Assembly: GCA_002730735.1 (NCBI GenBank)
Contig: PCAU01000008.1
Span: 219,983-283,982, forward strand
From: Acidobacteriota bacterium
GTDB lineage: Bacteria > Acidobacteriota > Vicinamibacteria > Vicinamibacterales > UBA823
Reading direction: 5' to 3'
Length of the DNA stretch: 64,000 bases
The translations under genes were made by a program, and so were the position numbers. The notes below the pieces were generated by a model. The model searched no databases. It was not told the origin of the DNA and worked only from the letters and a program-made list of their open reading frames with translations. Below, piece after piece: positions 24,541-33,591 of this stretch. Each line of letters starts with the position of its first letter. The first letter of the stretch is position 1.

Positions 24541-25601
24541 GCGTCGATTATTCGCCCACGCTTAATAAGGTGTTGCTTGATCTTGTCGTGGTACGCGAAG
24601 AGAGCCGGCGTGCCTCCAGAGTGGATGAAGACTAGCCGGGTGCCGGACGGCCAGCGACCAGCGGCGTGGTGGGCGAGCAACCCTGAGAAAACCTTAGCTG
24701 AGTAGACTGGGTCGAGTAAGATTCCCTCCGTCTCAGCCATTAGCATAAGGCCATCGAGACAACCTTCGGTGGCGTCACCGTACTCCTGCCCAATGTAGCC
24801 GTCGTGGATTTCGTAGCCCTCACGAGAACGGTCTGGATCGACATCGAGTAGTCGACAGATTCCAGCCCACCATTTCACCAAATTTTCCTCGCACTTTTGT
24901 TGAGACGCGTTCACGCTGATGCCGATGAGAGGACACTCAACGCCGCACTCACGAAGTGCCAGTAAGGTCGAGGTGAAGATGCCCCCAGTGCCGAATGGAA
25001 TGTAAACCGCATCGGGCCTAATGTCCTGTAACTCGAACTGGTCAACCAACTCCAGTCCCGCGCGAACATATCCCAGACAACTCGTCGGCGTCGTTCCGCT
25101 GACCGGGATGTAGTAGGGCCGCTCTCCCTTCAACCGCAACTCTTCGCAAAATGCCAAGGCGTGTGATTCCAAGTCCCAGTGGTCCCTAGTCTCGACAAAT
25201 CGAACCTCCGCACCCATTAGGTAAACCGTCAGGAGATTGGACTGAAACGCTTTCAATTCGTCACTACTTAGGACGAGCGCGCTCTTAAGTCCTAACTTCC
25301 TAGCAGCAGCAGTCGTCAGGCGTGCATGATTACTCTGCGCGCTACCGCAGGTAACCAATACGGTTGCACCCTGGGAGTTCGCCTTGGCCGTCTCGTATTC
25401 CAGCTTGCGTGGCTTGTCCCCGCCCAAGGCTAGGTCAGTAAGATCATCTCGCTTAATAAATAGATCAACATCCAAACGCTCACTCAGGTGTTTCAGATGA
25501 ACTAAGGGCGTCGGCGTTCTGATTAACTCATTCCGGGGGTATTTGGCCAATACTTGCTGGATGGACTTGGTGACGGTCATGGGCCTTGGAATTATAGACA
25601 C
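24537..25601 (-). CDS. D-cysteine desulfhydrase / ACC deaminase-like PLP enzyme
   Basis: A 354-residue cytosolic PLP-dependent enzyme of fold type II. The lysine motif LALGGDKPRKLEYETAKA near residues 55-75 corresponds to GGNKxRKLE of D-cysteine desulfhydrases and 1-aminocyclopropane-1-carboxylate deaminases. CGSAQSNHARLTTAAARKLG follows, and a phosphate-binding PFGTGGIFTSTL segment lies near 205. Such enzymes convert D-cysteine to pyruvate, sulfide and ammonia, or act on related D-amino acids. The start at 25601 yields full family length; earlier residues are non-conserved. A small secreted-peptide ORF is coupled to its stop codon. Confidence 0.85.
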   Translation of the reverse strand: MSIIPRPMTVTKSIQQVLAKYPRNELIRTPTPLVHLKHLSERLDVDLFIKRDDLTDLALGGDKPRKLEYETAKANSQGATVLVTCGSAQSNHARLTTAAARKLGLKSALVLSSDELKAFQSNLLTVYLMGAEVRFVETRDHWDLESHALAFCEELRLKGERPYYIPVSGTTPTSCLGYVRAGLELVDQFELQDIRPDAVYIPFGTGGIFTSTLLALRECGVECPLIGISVNASQQKCEENLVKWWAGICRLLDVDPDRSREGYEIHDGYIGQEYGDATEGCLDGLMLMAETEGILLDPVYSAKVFSGLLAHHAAGRWPSGTRLVFIHSGGTPALFAYHDKIKQHLIKRGRIIDA

Positions 25602-25659
25602 AGAAGGGACTACACTTAGGGTTCGAGGGTAATACTAAGGTTATTAGTGAGGGGGGCTC

Positions 25660-26502
25660 ATGTGTGCACCACATGTCATTGAGACAGTTCGTCGAACAGT
25701 GTCGCGACGGGAACTGCTGGGCACCATTGGGACGGTCACCCTTGGCGCGGCGTGTGGGGGAACCGCTCCAGTTGAAACATCAACCGCGGTAAGTCCTGAG
25801 CCGCAATCGGGGAAATTCGACCAGATCTTCGACCTGACACATGTGCTCACAATGTCGATCCCAGTTTACCCGTCACTTACAAAACCACAGATGCGCCAGA
25901 CTGCGAGTCTTGAGGAAAACGGCGTTTACAACAACGACCTGGTTTTCGGTGAGCACACCGGCACACATATCGATGCTCCTATGCACTTTGCTGAAGGTGG
26001 TTTAACCACGGATCAATTACCAGCCGAGCGCTTCTTCGCACCGCTGGTGGTCCTGTCAATTGCTGCACGGGCCAGCAGTAATCCTGACACGGTTGTGACT
26101 ATCGATGACATTCTGTCTTGGGAGCAGGAACACGGCCGCCTGCCCGAAAAAGCGTTTGTAGCGATGCTGTCAGGGTGGGGAGACCGAATCAGCGACGCCG
26201 AAGCGTTCACGAACGCAGACGAAGCAGGAGTAACACACTATCCCGGCTTCAGTGGAGAAACGGCTTCGTTCCTTTGTGAAGAACGGGACATCGTCGGTGT
26301 AGGTGTTGATACATTCAGCCTCGATACCGGTAACGCTGAAGGCTACCCAGCCCACCGAACATTCTTGCCTGCTGGAAAATACGGCGTTGAACTAATCGCA
26401 AACCTCGACACTGTTCCGGCAGCGGGTGCAACCATTATCGTGGGTGCGCCAAAGCATGAGCGCGGGTCGGGTGGTCCAGCGAGGGTTTTCGCAGTGAATT
26501 AA
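25660..26502 (+). CDS. Exported cyclase-family protein (kynurenine formamidase-like)
   Basis: A 280-residue protein with GAGGGGGG shortly before ATG 25660. The N-terminus carries a twin-arginine signal (SRRELLGTIGTVTLG) followed by AACGG, so it is probably a Tat-exported lipoprotein anchored at that cysteine. The mature part has the cyclase/KynB-type metal motif GEHTGTHIDAPMHF and the downstream GVGVDTFSLD segment. Characterised relatives hydrolyse N-formylkynurenine or isatin, and many uncharacterised members act on cyclic amides. It is divergent from the D-cysteine-desulfhydrase-like gene and sits directly before the TonB receptor. The substrate is not deducible. Confidence 0.87.
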   Translation: MCAPHVIETVRRTVSRRELLGTIGTVTLGAACGGTAPVETSTAVSPEPQSGKFDQIFDLTHVLTMSIPVYPSLTKPQMRQTASLEENGVYNNDLVFGEHTGTHIDAPMHFAEGGLTTDQLPAERFFAPLVVLSIAARASSNPDTVVTIDDILSWEQEHGRLPEKAFVAMLSGWGDRISDAEAFTNADEAGVTHYPGFSGETASFLCEERDIVGVGVDTFSLDTGNAEGYPAHRTFLPAGKYGVELIANLDTVPAAGATIIVGAPKHERGSGGPARVFAVN

Positions 26503-26531
26503 GCTGGTCGGCGATAGGAGCGGACATTGAA

Positions 26532-28871
26532 ATGCGGACCGTAGCGGTTTTCGCGATAATCGCACTGGCGGTGGTGACCGGCCTGACCCAAACCCATCTA
26601 GGATCCATCCGTGGCACGGTAACCGACTCGACTGATGCCCGTATTGCTGGGGCCACAGTGGAGGTCGTAAACACCTCGACCAACATACGTCGTGTCATAA
26701 CTACCAGTGGCGAGAGTGCCTTCGTTTTTTCGCAGCTGCCGCCCGGCGAATTCAGAATCTCAATCGGACGGGACGGATATAAGACCCACGTTAGTCGAGT
26801 GGTGCTCCAAGTCAGTCAGCGACTTCGTCTAGATGCTCAACTTGAGCTCGGTGTGGTTACAGAGCAGGTGATCGTAACCGCACCCGATACACCGATTGAG
26901 CTAGATTCCTCTGCATTAACGACGGTTATTGATAACCAGCAGATTGTCCAGTTACCCCTCGACGGACGGAATTTCCTCGAACTCGCGTTGCTCGCAGCGG
27001 GAACCTCGCCGTCTCCACAAGGGTCGGCAGCCTCGGTTCGTGGTGACTTCGCCATGAGCGTCAACGGCGCGCGCGAAAATGCAAATGCGTTCCTACTCGA
27101 TGGTGCTTACAACGTCGACCCTAAACTGAACACCCCGGCCGTGCGACCGACAATCGACGCGATCAAGGAATTTCGTATCCTGACCAGCACGTACGATGCG
27201 TCTTTTGGCCGTCATGCCGGCGCCCAAGTCAACGTGACGACAAAGACTGGTGCCAATCAGTTTAGTGGTACGGCCTACGAGTTCTTCCGCACAGAAGCGC
27301 TAAATGCTAGGAATGCGTTCGCACCAACCGACGGCCCGGCACCAGACTACCGACGGAATCAGTTCGGCATGTCACTCGGTGGACCATTGATTGAGAACCG
27401 GACATTCTTTTTCACCGATTACGAAGGCCTGCGACTCAAAGAGGGGGTCACCAAGATCGCAAATGTGCCGACGCTCGCCGAGCGGCAAGGTGATTTGTCA
27501 GCCAGCCTGCTTACACCACCAACCAACCCGTTCACCGGCCAGCGTTTTCCAGGCGACGTCATTCCGGCACCGTTCTTGAATCCAATTGGCAAAGCAATCG
27601 CCAACCTCTACCCGCTCCCGAATCGTAATGTTCCCTTCGAAAACTACATCGCGTCGCCTAACCAGCGTGACCGTAACGATCGCTTTGATGCCCGAATCGA
27701 TCACACGCTCGGCCCTGGGTCCGGACTGACAGCGCGCTATAGCTTCGGAGATCGGCGGTTATTTGAACCGTTCTCGGGGACAGGTTTCGCCGAGGTACCG
27801 GGTTTTGGGTCAAACATTGAACGCCGAGCTCAGAATCTCATGGTCAGTCAGACCCAAGTCATCTCGCCGGCCGTTGTGAACGACCTGCGGATAGCGTTCA
27901 GTCGGGTGTCTACTGGCGTATTTCACCAGAATTTCGGTAACAGCCTTAACAGCACTGTAGGACTGCCAGAAATGTCGACTAATCCTCGGGATTTCGGCCT
28001 TAGCTTTATTAAAGTCACCGGCTACTCACCCATCGGCGACGAGTTCAATAATCCGCAGCATAGCGAGACCAACCTTTTACAAGTATTGAACTCGCTTAGC
28101 TTCGTTCGTGGACGTCATCTACTGAAAGCCGGTTTTGATGCACACTTCACCCGCCAGAAGGCATTCCGTGATGTCCAGTCGCGAGGTTTTCTAACATTCA
28201 CCAGCCAACCGTACTTCACAGGTAACGCGCTCGCCGATCTCCTGCTTGGTCTACCCCTCATGACAGGGGGCGCCACACTTGACAACCGCCAGCAGCTACG
28301 CACTGAGAGCTTTAACGCATTCTTCCAGGACGAGATTAGGCTCAACTCTAGCCTTACGGTGTCCGCCGGTGTTCGGTACGAAGTCACTTCACCCCCTGTC
28401 GACACCAATGATCGTGCAAACGTTTTTGATCCTGTATCACAGGCGGTCGTCCGAGTGGGCACCAAGGGTATCCCTCGTGGTGGCTATGCAACCGACTACA
28501 ACAACATCGCCCCGCGCTTCGGGCTCGCGTGGACGCCCGGTATGAGCAACAACACTGTGGTTCGCGGTGGATATGGGATTTACCACAATCGAACGGCCTT
28601 AGCACCTGGCGAGGGGCTGTATTTTAATCCCCCGTTCTTCGATTTCAACTTGTGGTATCCGTTACCGGGGGCTCCGCTGACACTAGCTAACCCATTTCCG
28701 ACTCAGTTTCCGATAGCGACGCCTCCGTCAGCGTTAGCATTCGATCGCAACCTAAAGACTCCATGGCTACAGCAGTGGAGCCTTCCAGCACCAGTTCGGC
28801 AATCGACGGTCGGTGGAGGTGAATTACGTCGGCTCAAAGGGGCACAATTTGCTCACCGCGCGAGACATTAA
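26532..28871 (+). CDS. TonB-dependent receptor, Oar-like, N-terminal part (frameshifted)
   Basis: This frame holds most of a large outer-membrane receptor. A signal peptide (1-22) leads into a carboxypeptidase-regulatory-like domain at about 25-110 (GSIRGTVTDSTDARIAGATV). Next come a plug domain (VRPTIDAIKEFRILTSTYDA, then RHAGAQVNVTTKTGAN) and the start of the barrel. Homology runs to WLQQWSL at about 28784, where the reading frame breaks; the remaining codons to 28871 are out-of-frame noise. Comparison with the family pattern suggests two bases are missing, or one is extra, near 28781-28786. This receptor class imports or binds peptides, glycans or siderophores across the outer membrane. 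It may be a pseudogene, or the break may be an assembly error. Confidence 0.85.
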   Translation: MRTVAVFAIIALAVVTGLTQTHLGSIRGTVTDSTDARIAGATVEVVNTSTNIRRVITTSGESAFVFSQLPPGEFRISIGRDGYKTHVSRVVLQVSQRLRLDAQLELGVVTEQVIVTAPDTPIELDSSALTTVIDNQQIVQLPLDGRNFLELALLAAGTSPSPQGSAASVRGDFAMSVNGARENANAFLLDGAYNVDPKLNTPAVRPTIDAIKEFRILTSTYDASFGRHAGAQVNVTTKTGANQFSGTAYEFFRTEALNARNAFAPTDGPAPDYRRNQFGMSLGGPLIENRTFFFTDYEGLRLKEGVTKIANVPTLAERQGDLSASLLTPPTNPFTGQRFPGDVIPAPFLNPIGKAIANLYPLPNRNVPFENYIASPNQRDRNDRFDARIDHTLGPGSGLTARYSFGDRRLFEPFSGTGFAEVPGFGSNIERRAQNLMVSQTQVISPAVVNDLRIAFSRVSTGVFHQNFGNSLNSTVGLPEMSTNPRDFGLSFIKVTGYSPIGDEFNNPQHSETNLLQVLNSLSFVRGRHLLKAGFDAHFTRQKAFRDVQSRGFLTFTSQPYFTGNALADLLLGLPLMTGGATLDNRQQLRTESFNAFFQDEIRLNSSLTVSAGVRYEVTSPPVDTNDRANVFDPVSQAVVRVGTKGIPRGGYATDYNNIAPRFGLAWTPGMSNNTVVRGGYGIYHNRTALAPGEGLYFNPPFFDFNLWYPLPGAPLTLANPFPTQFPIATPPSALAFDRNLKTPWLQQWSLPAPVRQSTVGGGELRRLKGAQFAHRARH

Positions 28872-29694
28872 TCAGGCCGCGCCGAGCCCACAACCCTACA
28901 ACCTGCGGCCAAATCCGCAGTTCGGCGACATTGTTACATTAGAGTCAACCGCCACATCGCGTTACAACGCTTTGCAGCTAAAGGCTCAGCAGCGAATGCT
29001 CAACGGTCTTACGATGCATGCCGCCTACACCCTCGGTAAAGGGACCGACGATGCCTCGGATTTATTTACGAGTGCAGGCGACCCCAATTTTCCACAGGAC
29101 AGTAATAATCCGAAAGTCGAGAGTGGGCGCTCGAGTTTCGACATCAGACATCGTTTCTCGATGAGTTTCTCCTACGCCCTGCCGTTCGGCCTAGACCAGC
29201 GGTTCGTTATCGATGGCCTGGCCTCTCATATCTTCGGAAACTGGACGGTCGCCGGTATCTTCACGGCACAAAGCGGCTCACCATTCACCGTGGCGCTCCT
29301 TCCCGAAGTTGACAACAGCAACACAGGCCGCGCCGCACTCGGGTTCGGGATGAACGACCGACCGAATCTTGCCGGAGACCCAGTCCGTCCGAACCCATCG
29401 GCCACTGCTTGGTTTAACACCACATCATTTAGTCTCCCTCCGTACGGCAGCTTTGGGAATGCAGGTCGTAATATCCTCGATGGACCGGGATTCCAAAATC
29501 TCAACTTAGCACTGCTCAAGCAGGCGTCTCTCAACAAAGACCTAGATGTACAGATTCGGCTCGAGGCGTTCAACGTCCTAAACCGAGTAACCCTTGGACT
29601 GCCCGATGCATTTCTTGGTTCACCAACTTTTGGACGTATCCTTTCAGCCGGTTCTGCCAGGCGTTTACAACTCGGACTGAAATTGATCTATTAA
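28786..29694 (+). CDS. TonB-dependent receptor, C-terminal barrel part (frameshifted)
   Basis: In the +1 frame relative to the preceding segment, FQHQFGNRRSVEVNYVGSKG continues exactly where the family expects a strand after QQWSL. The frame then runs about 300 residues to a typical barrel end (ARRLQLGLKLIY), with receptor landmarks such as YTLGKGTDDASD and an outer-membrane C-terminal aromatic residue. It has no ribosome site or signal peptide of its own (first possible start GTG 28813), so it is not an independent gene. Joined with the upstream part it would give a receptor of about 1,050 residues, the normal size for this family. Confidence 0.8.
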   Translation, partial: QHQFGNRRSVEVNYVGSKGHNLLTARDINQAAPSPQPYNLRPNPQFGDIVTLESTATSRYNALQLKAQQRMLNGLTMHAAYTLGKGTDDASDLFTSAGDPNFPQDSNNPKVESGRSSFDIRHRFSMSFSYALPFGLDQRFVIDGLASHIFGNWTVAGIFTAQSGSPFTVALLPEVDNSNTGRAALGFGMNDRPNLAGDPVRPNPSATAWFNTTSFSLPPYGSFGNAGRNILDGPGFQNLNLALLKQASLNKDLDVQIRLEAFNVLNRVTLGLPDAFLGSPTFGRILSAGSARRLQLGLKLIY

Positions 29695-29731
29695 GCACAA
29701 GAAACAACAGAGGTGGAGTTCTCCCGCCAAA

Positions 29732-29774
29732 CGTTGGGTAAGGCGCGGTCACCACTCGCAGTCATTGCCCAACG
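29732..29774. repeat. Inverted repeat downstream of TonB receptor
   Basis: CGTTGGGTAA (29732-29741) pairs with TTGCCCAACG (29765-29774) over 10 bp with one wobble, enclosing 23 bases. It lies 38 bases after the receptor stop and has no T-tract, so it is a 3' stem or processing site rather than a clear intrinsic terminator. The rest of the 209-base gap shows a TTGACG box near 29845 with a weak TACTAA 15 bases later. Confidence 0.3.
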
Positions 29775-29903
29775 ATTCCTAAGAGGACAGCGAATCAGAA
29801 TCGTCAGTCTGCCGACTCAAATGGTCAAGCATTCTTCACCTTGACGGACAAAACATGTGCATACTAAGGTCAGGTTGGCTGTCATTCGGACTCCTTGAAC
29901 GAA

Positions 29904-32102
29904 ATGACAAAACTTAGTCCTCGTCACCTCAATCGCGTTGCTCTCTGGGTTAGCTTGACGGCTTTTTCTGTCGTGCCTGCAACGGCGAACGACTGGCCCG
30001 ATTGGCGAGGGCCAAATCGTGACGGCACCTCCCTCGAAACTGGTCTGATCGCAACCTGGTCACCAGACGGTGAAAACTTAGCTTGGAGAGTGCCCTATGG
30101 TGGACGCTCCGGCCCGATCGTTAACAACGGACACGTGTACATCCAAAACGCCGTCGGTGAGGGTGAAAACCTCCAAGAACGACTAATGGCGTTCGACGTG
30201 AGTAACGGAGCACTCCTCTGGCAGCACCGGTTTAATGTGTATTTGAGCGACGTGCCGCCTCACCGGGTGGGTTGGGCATCGCCAGTTAGCGATGTCGTTA
30301 CTGGACACCTCTACGTTTTCGGTGCTGGGGGGAGCTTGCTATCCCTTACTGCTCATGGGGAACTACGCTGGGAGCGATCGTTGAACGAAGAGTTTGGTCT
30401 CATTACCACCCACGGTGGGCGCACCGTGTCCCCAGTTCTCGACGGCGACCTAGTGATCATCAGTGGGCTGTCCTCGGGATGGGGCAACCAAGCAATTGGA
30501 CGTCACCGCTTCATGGCTTTTCACAAGGACACCGGCGAGACTATCTGGGTAAGCACACCGGGCGGCCGCGCCTTTGACACAACTTATTCAACTCCGATTA
30601 TTAGCGAAGTCGGCGGAACCCGACTCCTCATCGCTGGCGGTGGCGACGGCACCGTCCACGCACTCCAACCGCAAACGGGTCAACCAGTGTGGAATTTTTC
30701 GATGAGTAAACGCGGTATTAATACTGGTGTCGTGATCGCGGGTGACCGAGCTTTCGTCAGCCACGGGGAGGAAAATCTCGATACCAGTGAGATGGGATTA
30801 CTTGCGGCGATCGACGCCACAATAACCGGCGCCCTCGGTTCAGACGCCGTTGCTTGGCAGGTAACCGGCGTTCTCAGCAGTTACTCCTCACCCGTCATCG
30901 ACGGTGATCGGATCTACCAAGTAGACAACAGCGCAAACCTGGCAGCCTTCGATACCTCGTCGGGAAGCAAGCTATGGGAATTAAACATCGGCACGATTCA
31001 ACGTGCATCACCGGTTTTGGCAGACGGTAAGCTGTACGTCGGGTCGGTGACAGGACGCTTTTTCGTCCTTGAGCCAAGTCGAGATGGAGCCGAGATCCTG
31101 TCGGAAGTCCAACTAGGCACTGTGACTGAACCCGAAGAATTGTTGGGGTCACCCGCTATCGCGAATGGACGTGTTTATGTCGTCACAGACCGAGCTCTAT
31201 ACGCGATCGGCCCCAAGGTGCCACGTGTCGAGCGCCGCCTACCGACACCGGCTTCGCTCCCAACGTCAACCGACCCAGTAGCCCATGTCCGTGTTTCACC
31301 GACTGAACTGGTTGTTGAGCCTGGACAGCTGGTGTCGCTTCGAGTCGACCTATTCGATGCACGGGGACAGTTGTTGCCCCAAAGCGAGGTGACCTGGGCA
31401 CTTGATGGGCTTGACGGACGGGTCACGGCCAATGGCGAGTTCCTTGCCGAACCCACTACGGGTGGCCAAGCTGGGTCGGTAACAGCAACGGTCAATAACG
31501 TCACCGGAGGTGCGCGGCTACGGGTGATCCCAGCCCTCCCCAATACATACGATTTCGAAGGAGATGCGCCAGGCAGTTCGCCAGCGTTCTGGATTGCGTC
31601 AGCCGGAAAATTTGAAGTCCGAGACGTGGATGGTAGTCGCGTTTTGGTTAAGAAATCAGATAACCCGTTCACTCGTCGCGCGCGGGTGTATAACGGCGCT
31701 GCCCAACTCTCCGACTACACAGTCGAAGCGGACATCTCAGCAATCCAGAGCCGGCGCCAGATGGGTGACGCTGGGGTCAATGCTCAGAGGCATACACTGG
31801 TCCTGATGGGCAACCATCAGCGGCTGGAACTCCAGACCTGGCAACCCGAGACCGTGCGTACCGTTACAACCCCTTTTGCTTGGGAACCGGATACATGGTA
31901 CCGCCTAAAGCTCAGCGTCGAGAATCTTGACGATGGTCGTGTCCACGCACGCGGTAAGGTGTGGCCACGTGCCGATGCGGAGCCAGACGACTGGACCCTG
32001 CAGATGGTCGATGAAAATCCGCATCAACAAGGTAGTCCCGGTATTTACGCAAATGCGCCCTTCGAGATCTTTTTCGACAACATCCGAGTGTATGAAAACT
32101 AG
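29904..32102 (+). CDS. Secreted PQQ-like beta-propeller protein with C-terminal extension
   Basis: The start is taken as ATG 29904 (an in-frame TTG lies at 29895; no strong ribosome site), giving 732 residues with a signal peptide ending ATAND. DWPDWRGPNRDGTS opens a PQQ-binding-like propeller at about 25-430, with repeats such as NGALLWQH, GETIWVS, TGQPVWNF, GSKLWELN and SPVLADGKLYVGS. Residues 460-545 are an Ig-like region (PTELVVEPGQLVSLRVDL). Residues 550-732 look like a LamG/DUF1080-type jelly roll (YDFEGDAPGSSPAFW, then WYRLKLSVENLDDG). Catalytic residues of true quinoprotein dehydrogenases are not evident, so a binding role in the periplasm is as likely as enzymatic activity. First of three consecutive propeller genes. 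Confidence 0.85.
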   Translation: MTKLSPRHLNRVALWVSLTAFSVVPATANDWPDWRGPNRDGTSLETGLIATWSPDGENLAWRVPYGGRSGPIVNNGHVYIQNAVGEGENLQERLMAFDVSNGALLWQHRFNVYLSDVPPHRVGWASPVSDVVTGHLYVFGAGGSLLSLTAHGELRWERSLNEEFGLITTHGGRTVSPVLDGDLVIISGLSSGWGNQAIGRHRFMAFHKDTGETIWVSTPGGRAFDTTYSTPIISEVGGTRLLIAGGGDGTVHALQPQTGQPVWNFSMSKRGINTGVVIAGDRAFVSHGEENLDTSEMGLLAAIDATITGALGSDAVAWQVTGVLSSYSSPVIDGDRIYQVDNSANLAAFDTSSGSKLWELNIGTIQRASPVLADGKLYVGSVTGRFFVLEPSRDGAEILSEVQLGTVTEPEELLGSPAIANGRVYVVTDRALYAIGPKVPRVERRLPTPASLPTSTDPVAHVRVSPTELVVEPGQLVSLRVDLFDARGQLLPQSEVTWALDGLDGRVTANGEFLAEPTTGGQAGSVTATVNNVTGGARLRVIPALPNTYDFEGDAPGSSPAFWIASAGKFEVRDVDGSRVLVKKSDNPFTRRARVYNGAAQLSDYTVEADISAIQSRRQMGDAGVNAQRHTLVLMGNHQRLELQTWQPETVRTVTTPFAWEPDTWYRLKLSVENLDDGRVHARGKVWPRADAEPDDWTLQMVDENPHQQGSPGIYANAPFEIFFDNIRVYEN

Positions 32103-32141
32103 TAATCAAGCACCGGGTATTTGGAGTAGGAGTTGGTAGTG

Positions 32142-33581
32142 ATGCGACGACGATTGCCTTGGTTCGGCGCCGTTGGTGCGTTCGTTGGTCTACTCAACAT
32201 TTTCGTTGTGGCGCAGGAGTCATCGTCACAACAGAGTGACTGGCCGATGTGGGGCGGGACACCTGACCGAAACATGATTTCAAACATGGTCGGTCTCCCC
32301 AGCGACTGGGATATAGCCACCGGACACAACATTAAGTGGGTAGCTGAACTTGGTTCGCAGACTTATGGCAATCCAGTCGTCGCCGAAGGAGTCGTGCTGG
32401 TAGGCACAAACAACGAAGCAGTTAAGGACCTACGGCAGCAAGGTGACATGGGCGTTCTTATGGCCTTTCGTGAGGAAAATGGCGAATTGCTTTGGCAACA
32501 TGCCAACGCGAAGCTAGCCGCGGGCCGGGTGCACGACTGGCCCTATCAAGGCGTGTGTTCGTCCCCACTGGTCGAAAATGGTGTGGTTTATTACGTCTCG
32601 AATCGAGGCGAAGTATTGGCACTCGATATCGAAGGTTTTCGAGACGGCGAAAATGACGGATGGGTAACAGACGAACCCTATTCGAGCGAGATTGATGCCG
32701 ATGTTATTTGGCGGTTCGATATGCTCGAGGAAGTTGGCGCATTTCCCCACAACATGTCCAACTCGTCGCCCGTCGTCTACGGTGATTTAATTCTTGTAAG
32801 CACCTCAAACGGTCAGGATGAAAGCCATGTGAACATCCAGTCACCCATGGCGCCGGCAATTATCGCTTTGAATAAAACGACCGGCGAATTGATTTGGGAG
32901 GACAACTCCGTGGATGACCGCATTCTCCACGGCCAGTGGGCATCGCCAACGGTTGGGACAATTGGCGGCGTCGACCAAGTAATCATGGGGCAGGGTGACG
33001 GTTGGATACGCGGCTACGAGGTAACATCGGGCGAGAAGCTTTGGGAATTTGACACGAACCCGAAGGACTCTGTCTGGCCACGAACACGTAATGAGCTCAT
33101 CGCCACGGCAGTTGTTTACAACGATCTCGTTTATATCGCCAACGGACAGGACCCGGAACATGGCGAGGGAATCGGTAATATGTATGCGATCGACGCTACG
33201 CAGCGTGGGGATATCACTGAGCTGGGTCGTGTCTGGTACTACACGGACATTCGCCGGACAGTGTCGACTGCAGCAATCTACGATGGGCTGATCTACCAAC
33301 CGGACTTCAGTGGCTTCCTCCACTGCCTGGATGCGAAAACCGGAGAAGTTTACTGGGTTTACGACACGTTCGCCGCCATCTGGGGCTCACCTCTCGTAGT
33401 CGATGGCCGCGTCTATCTAGGTGATGAAGACGGGGACGTTGTCGTGCTGAAAACCGGCAAGGAACTTGAGGTTATTGCCGAGAATTACCTCGGCAGTGCC
33501 GTTTACAGTACTCCGGTGCCAGCCAACGGCGTACTCTTTCTAGGCTCCCGTAATCAACTGTTCGCTCTCGTCGAAAACTGA
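32142..33581 (+). CDS. Secreted PQQ-like beta-propeller protein
   Basis: The start is ATG 32142 with AGGAG nine bases upstream (in-frame TTG 32133 and GTG 32139 are alternatives), giving 479 residues with signal peptide 1-25. DWPMWGGTPDRNMISN begins the propeller. Blades repeat as NPVVAEGVVLVGTNN, NGELLWQHA, SSPLVENGVVYYVS, GELIWEDN, GEKLWEFD, GEVYWVYD and TPVPANGVLFLGS. The gene lies 39 bases after its larger relative and ends 10 bases before the third propeller gene, so the three are probably one transcript. Quinoprotein-like or ligand-binding; the enzymatic cofactor cannot be established from sequence. Confidence 0.87.
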   Translation: MRRRLPWFGAVGAFVGLLNIFVVAQESSSQQSDWPMWGGTPDRNMISNMVGLPSDWDIATGHNIKWVAELGSQTYGNPVVAEGVVLVGTNNEAVKDLRQQGDMGVLMAFREENGELLWQHANAKLAAGRVHDWPYQGVCSSPLVENGVVYYVSNRGEVLALDIEGFRDGENDGWVTDEPYSSEIDADVIWRFDMLEEVGAFPHNMSNSSPVVYGDLILVSTSNGQDESHVNIQSPMAPAIIALNKTTGELIWEDNSVDDRILHGQWASPTVGTIGGVDQVIMGQGDGWIRGYEVTSGEKLWEFDTNPKDSVWPRTRNELIATAVVYNDLVYIANGQDPEHGEGIGNMYAIDATQRGDITELGRVWYYTDIRRTVSTAAIYDGLIYQPDFSGFLHCLDAKTGEVYWVYDTFAAIWGSPLVVDGRVYLGDEDGDVVVLKTGKELEVIAENYLGSAVYSTPVPANGVLFLGSRNQLFALVEN

Positions 33582-33591
33582 GACGAAGTAC

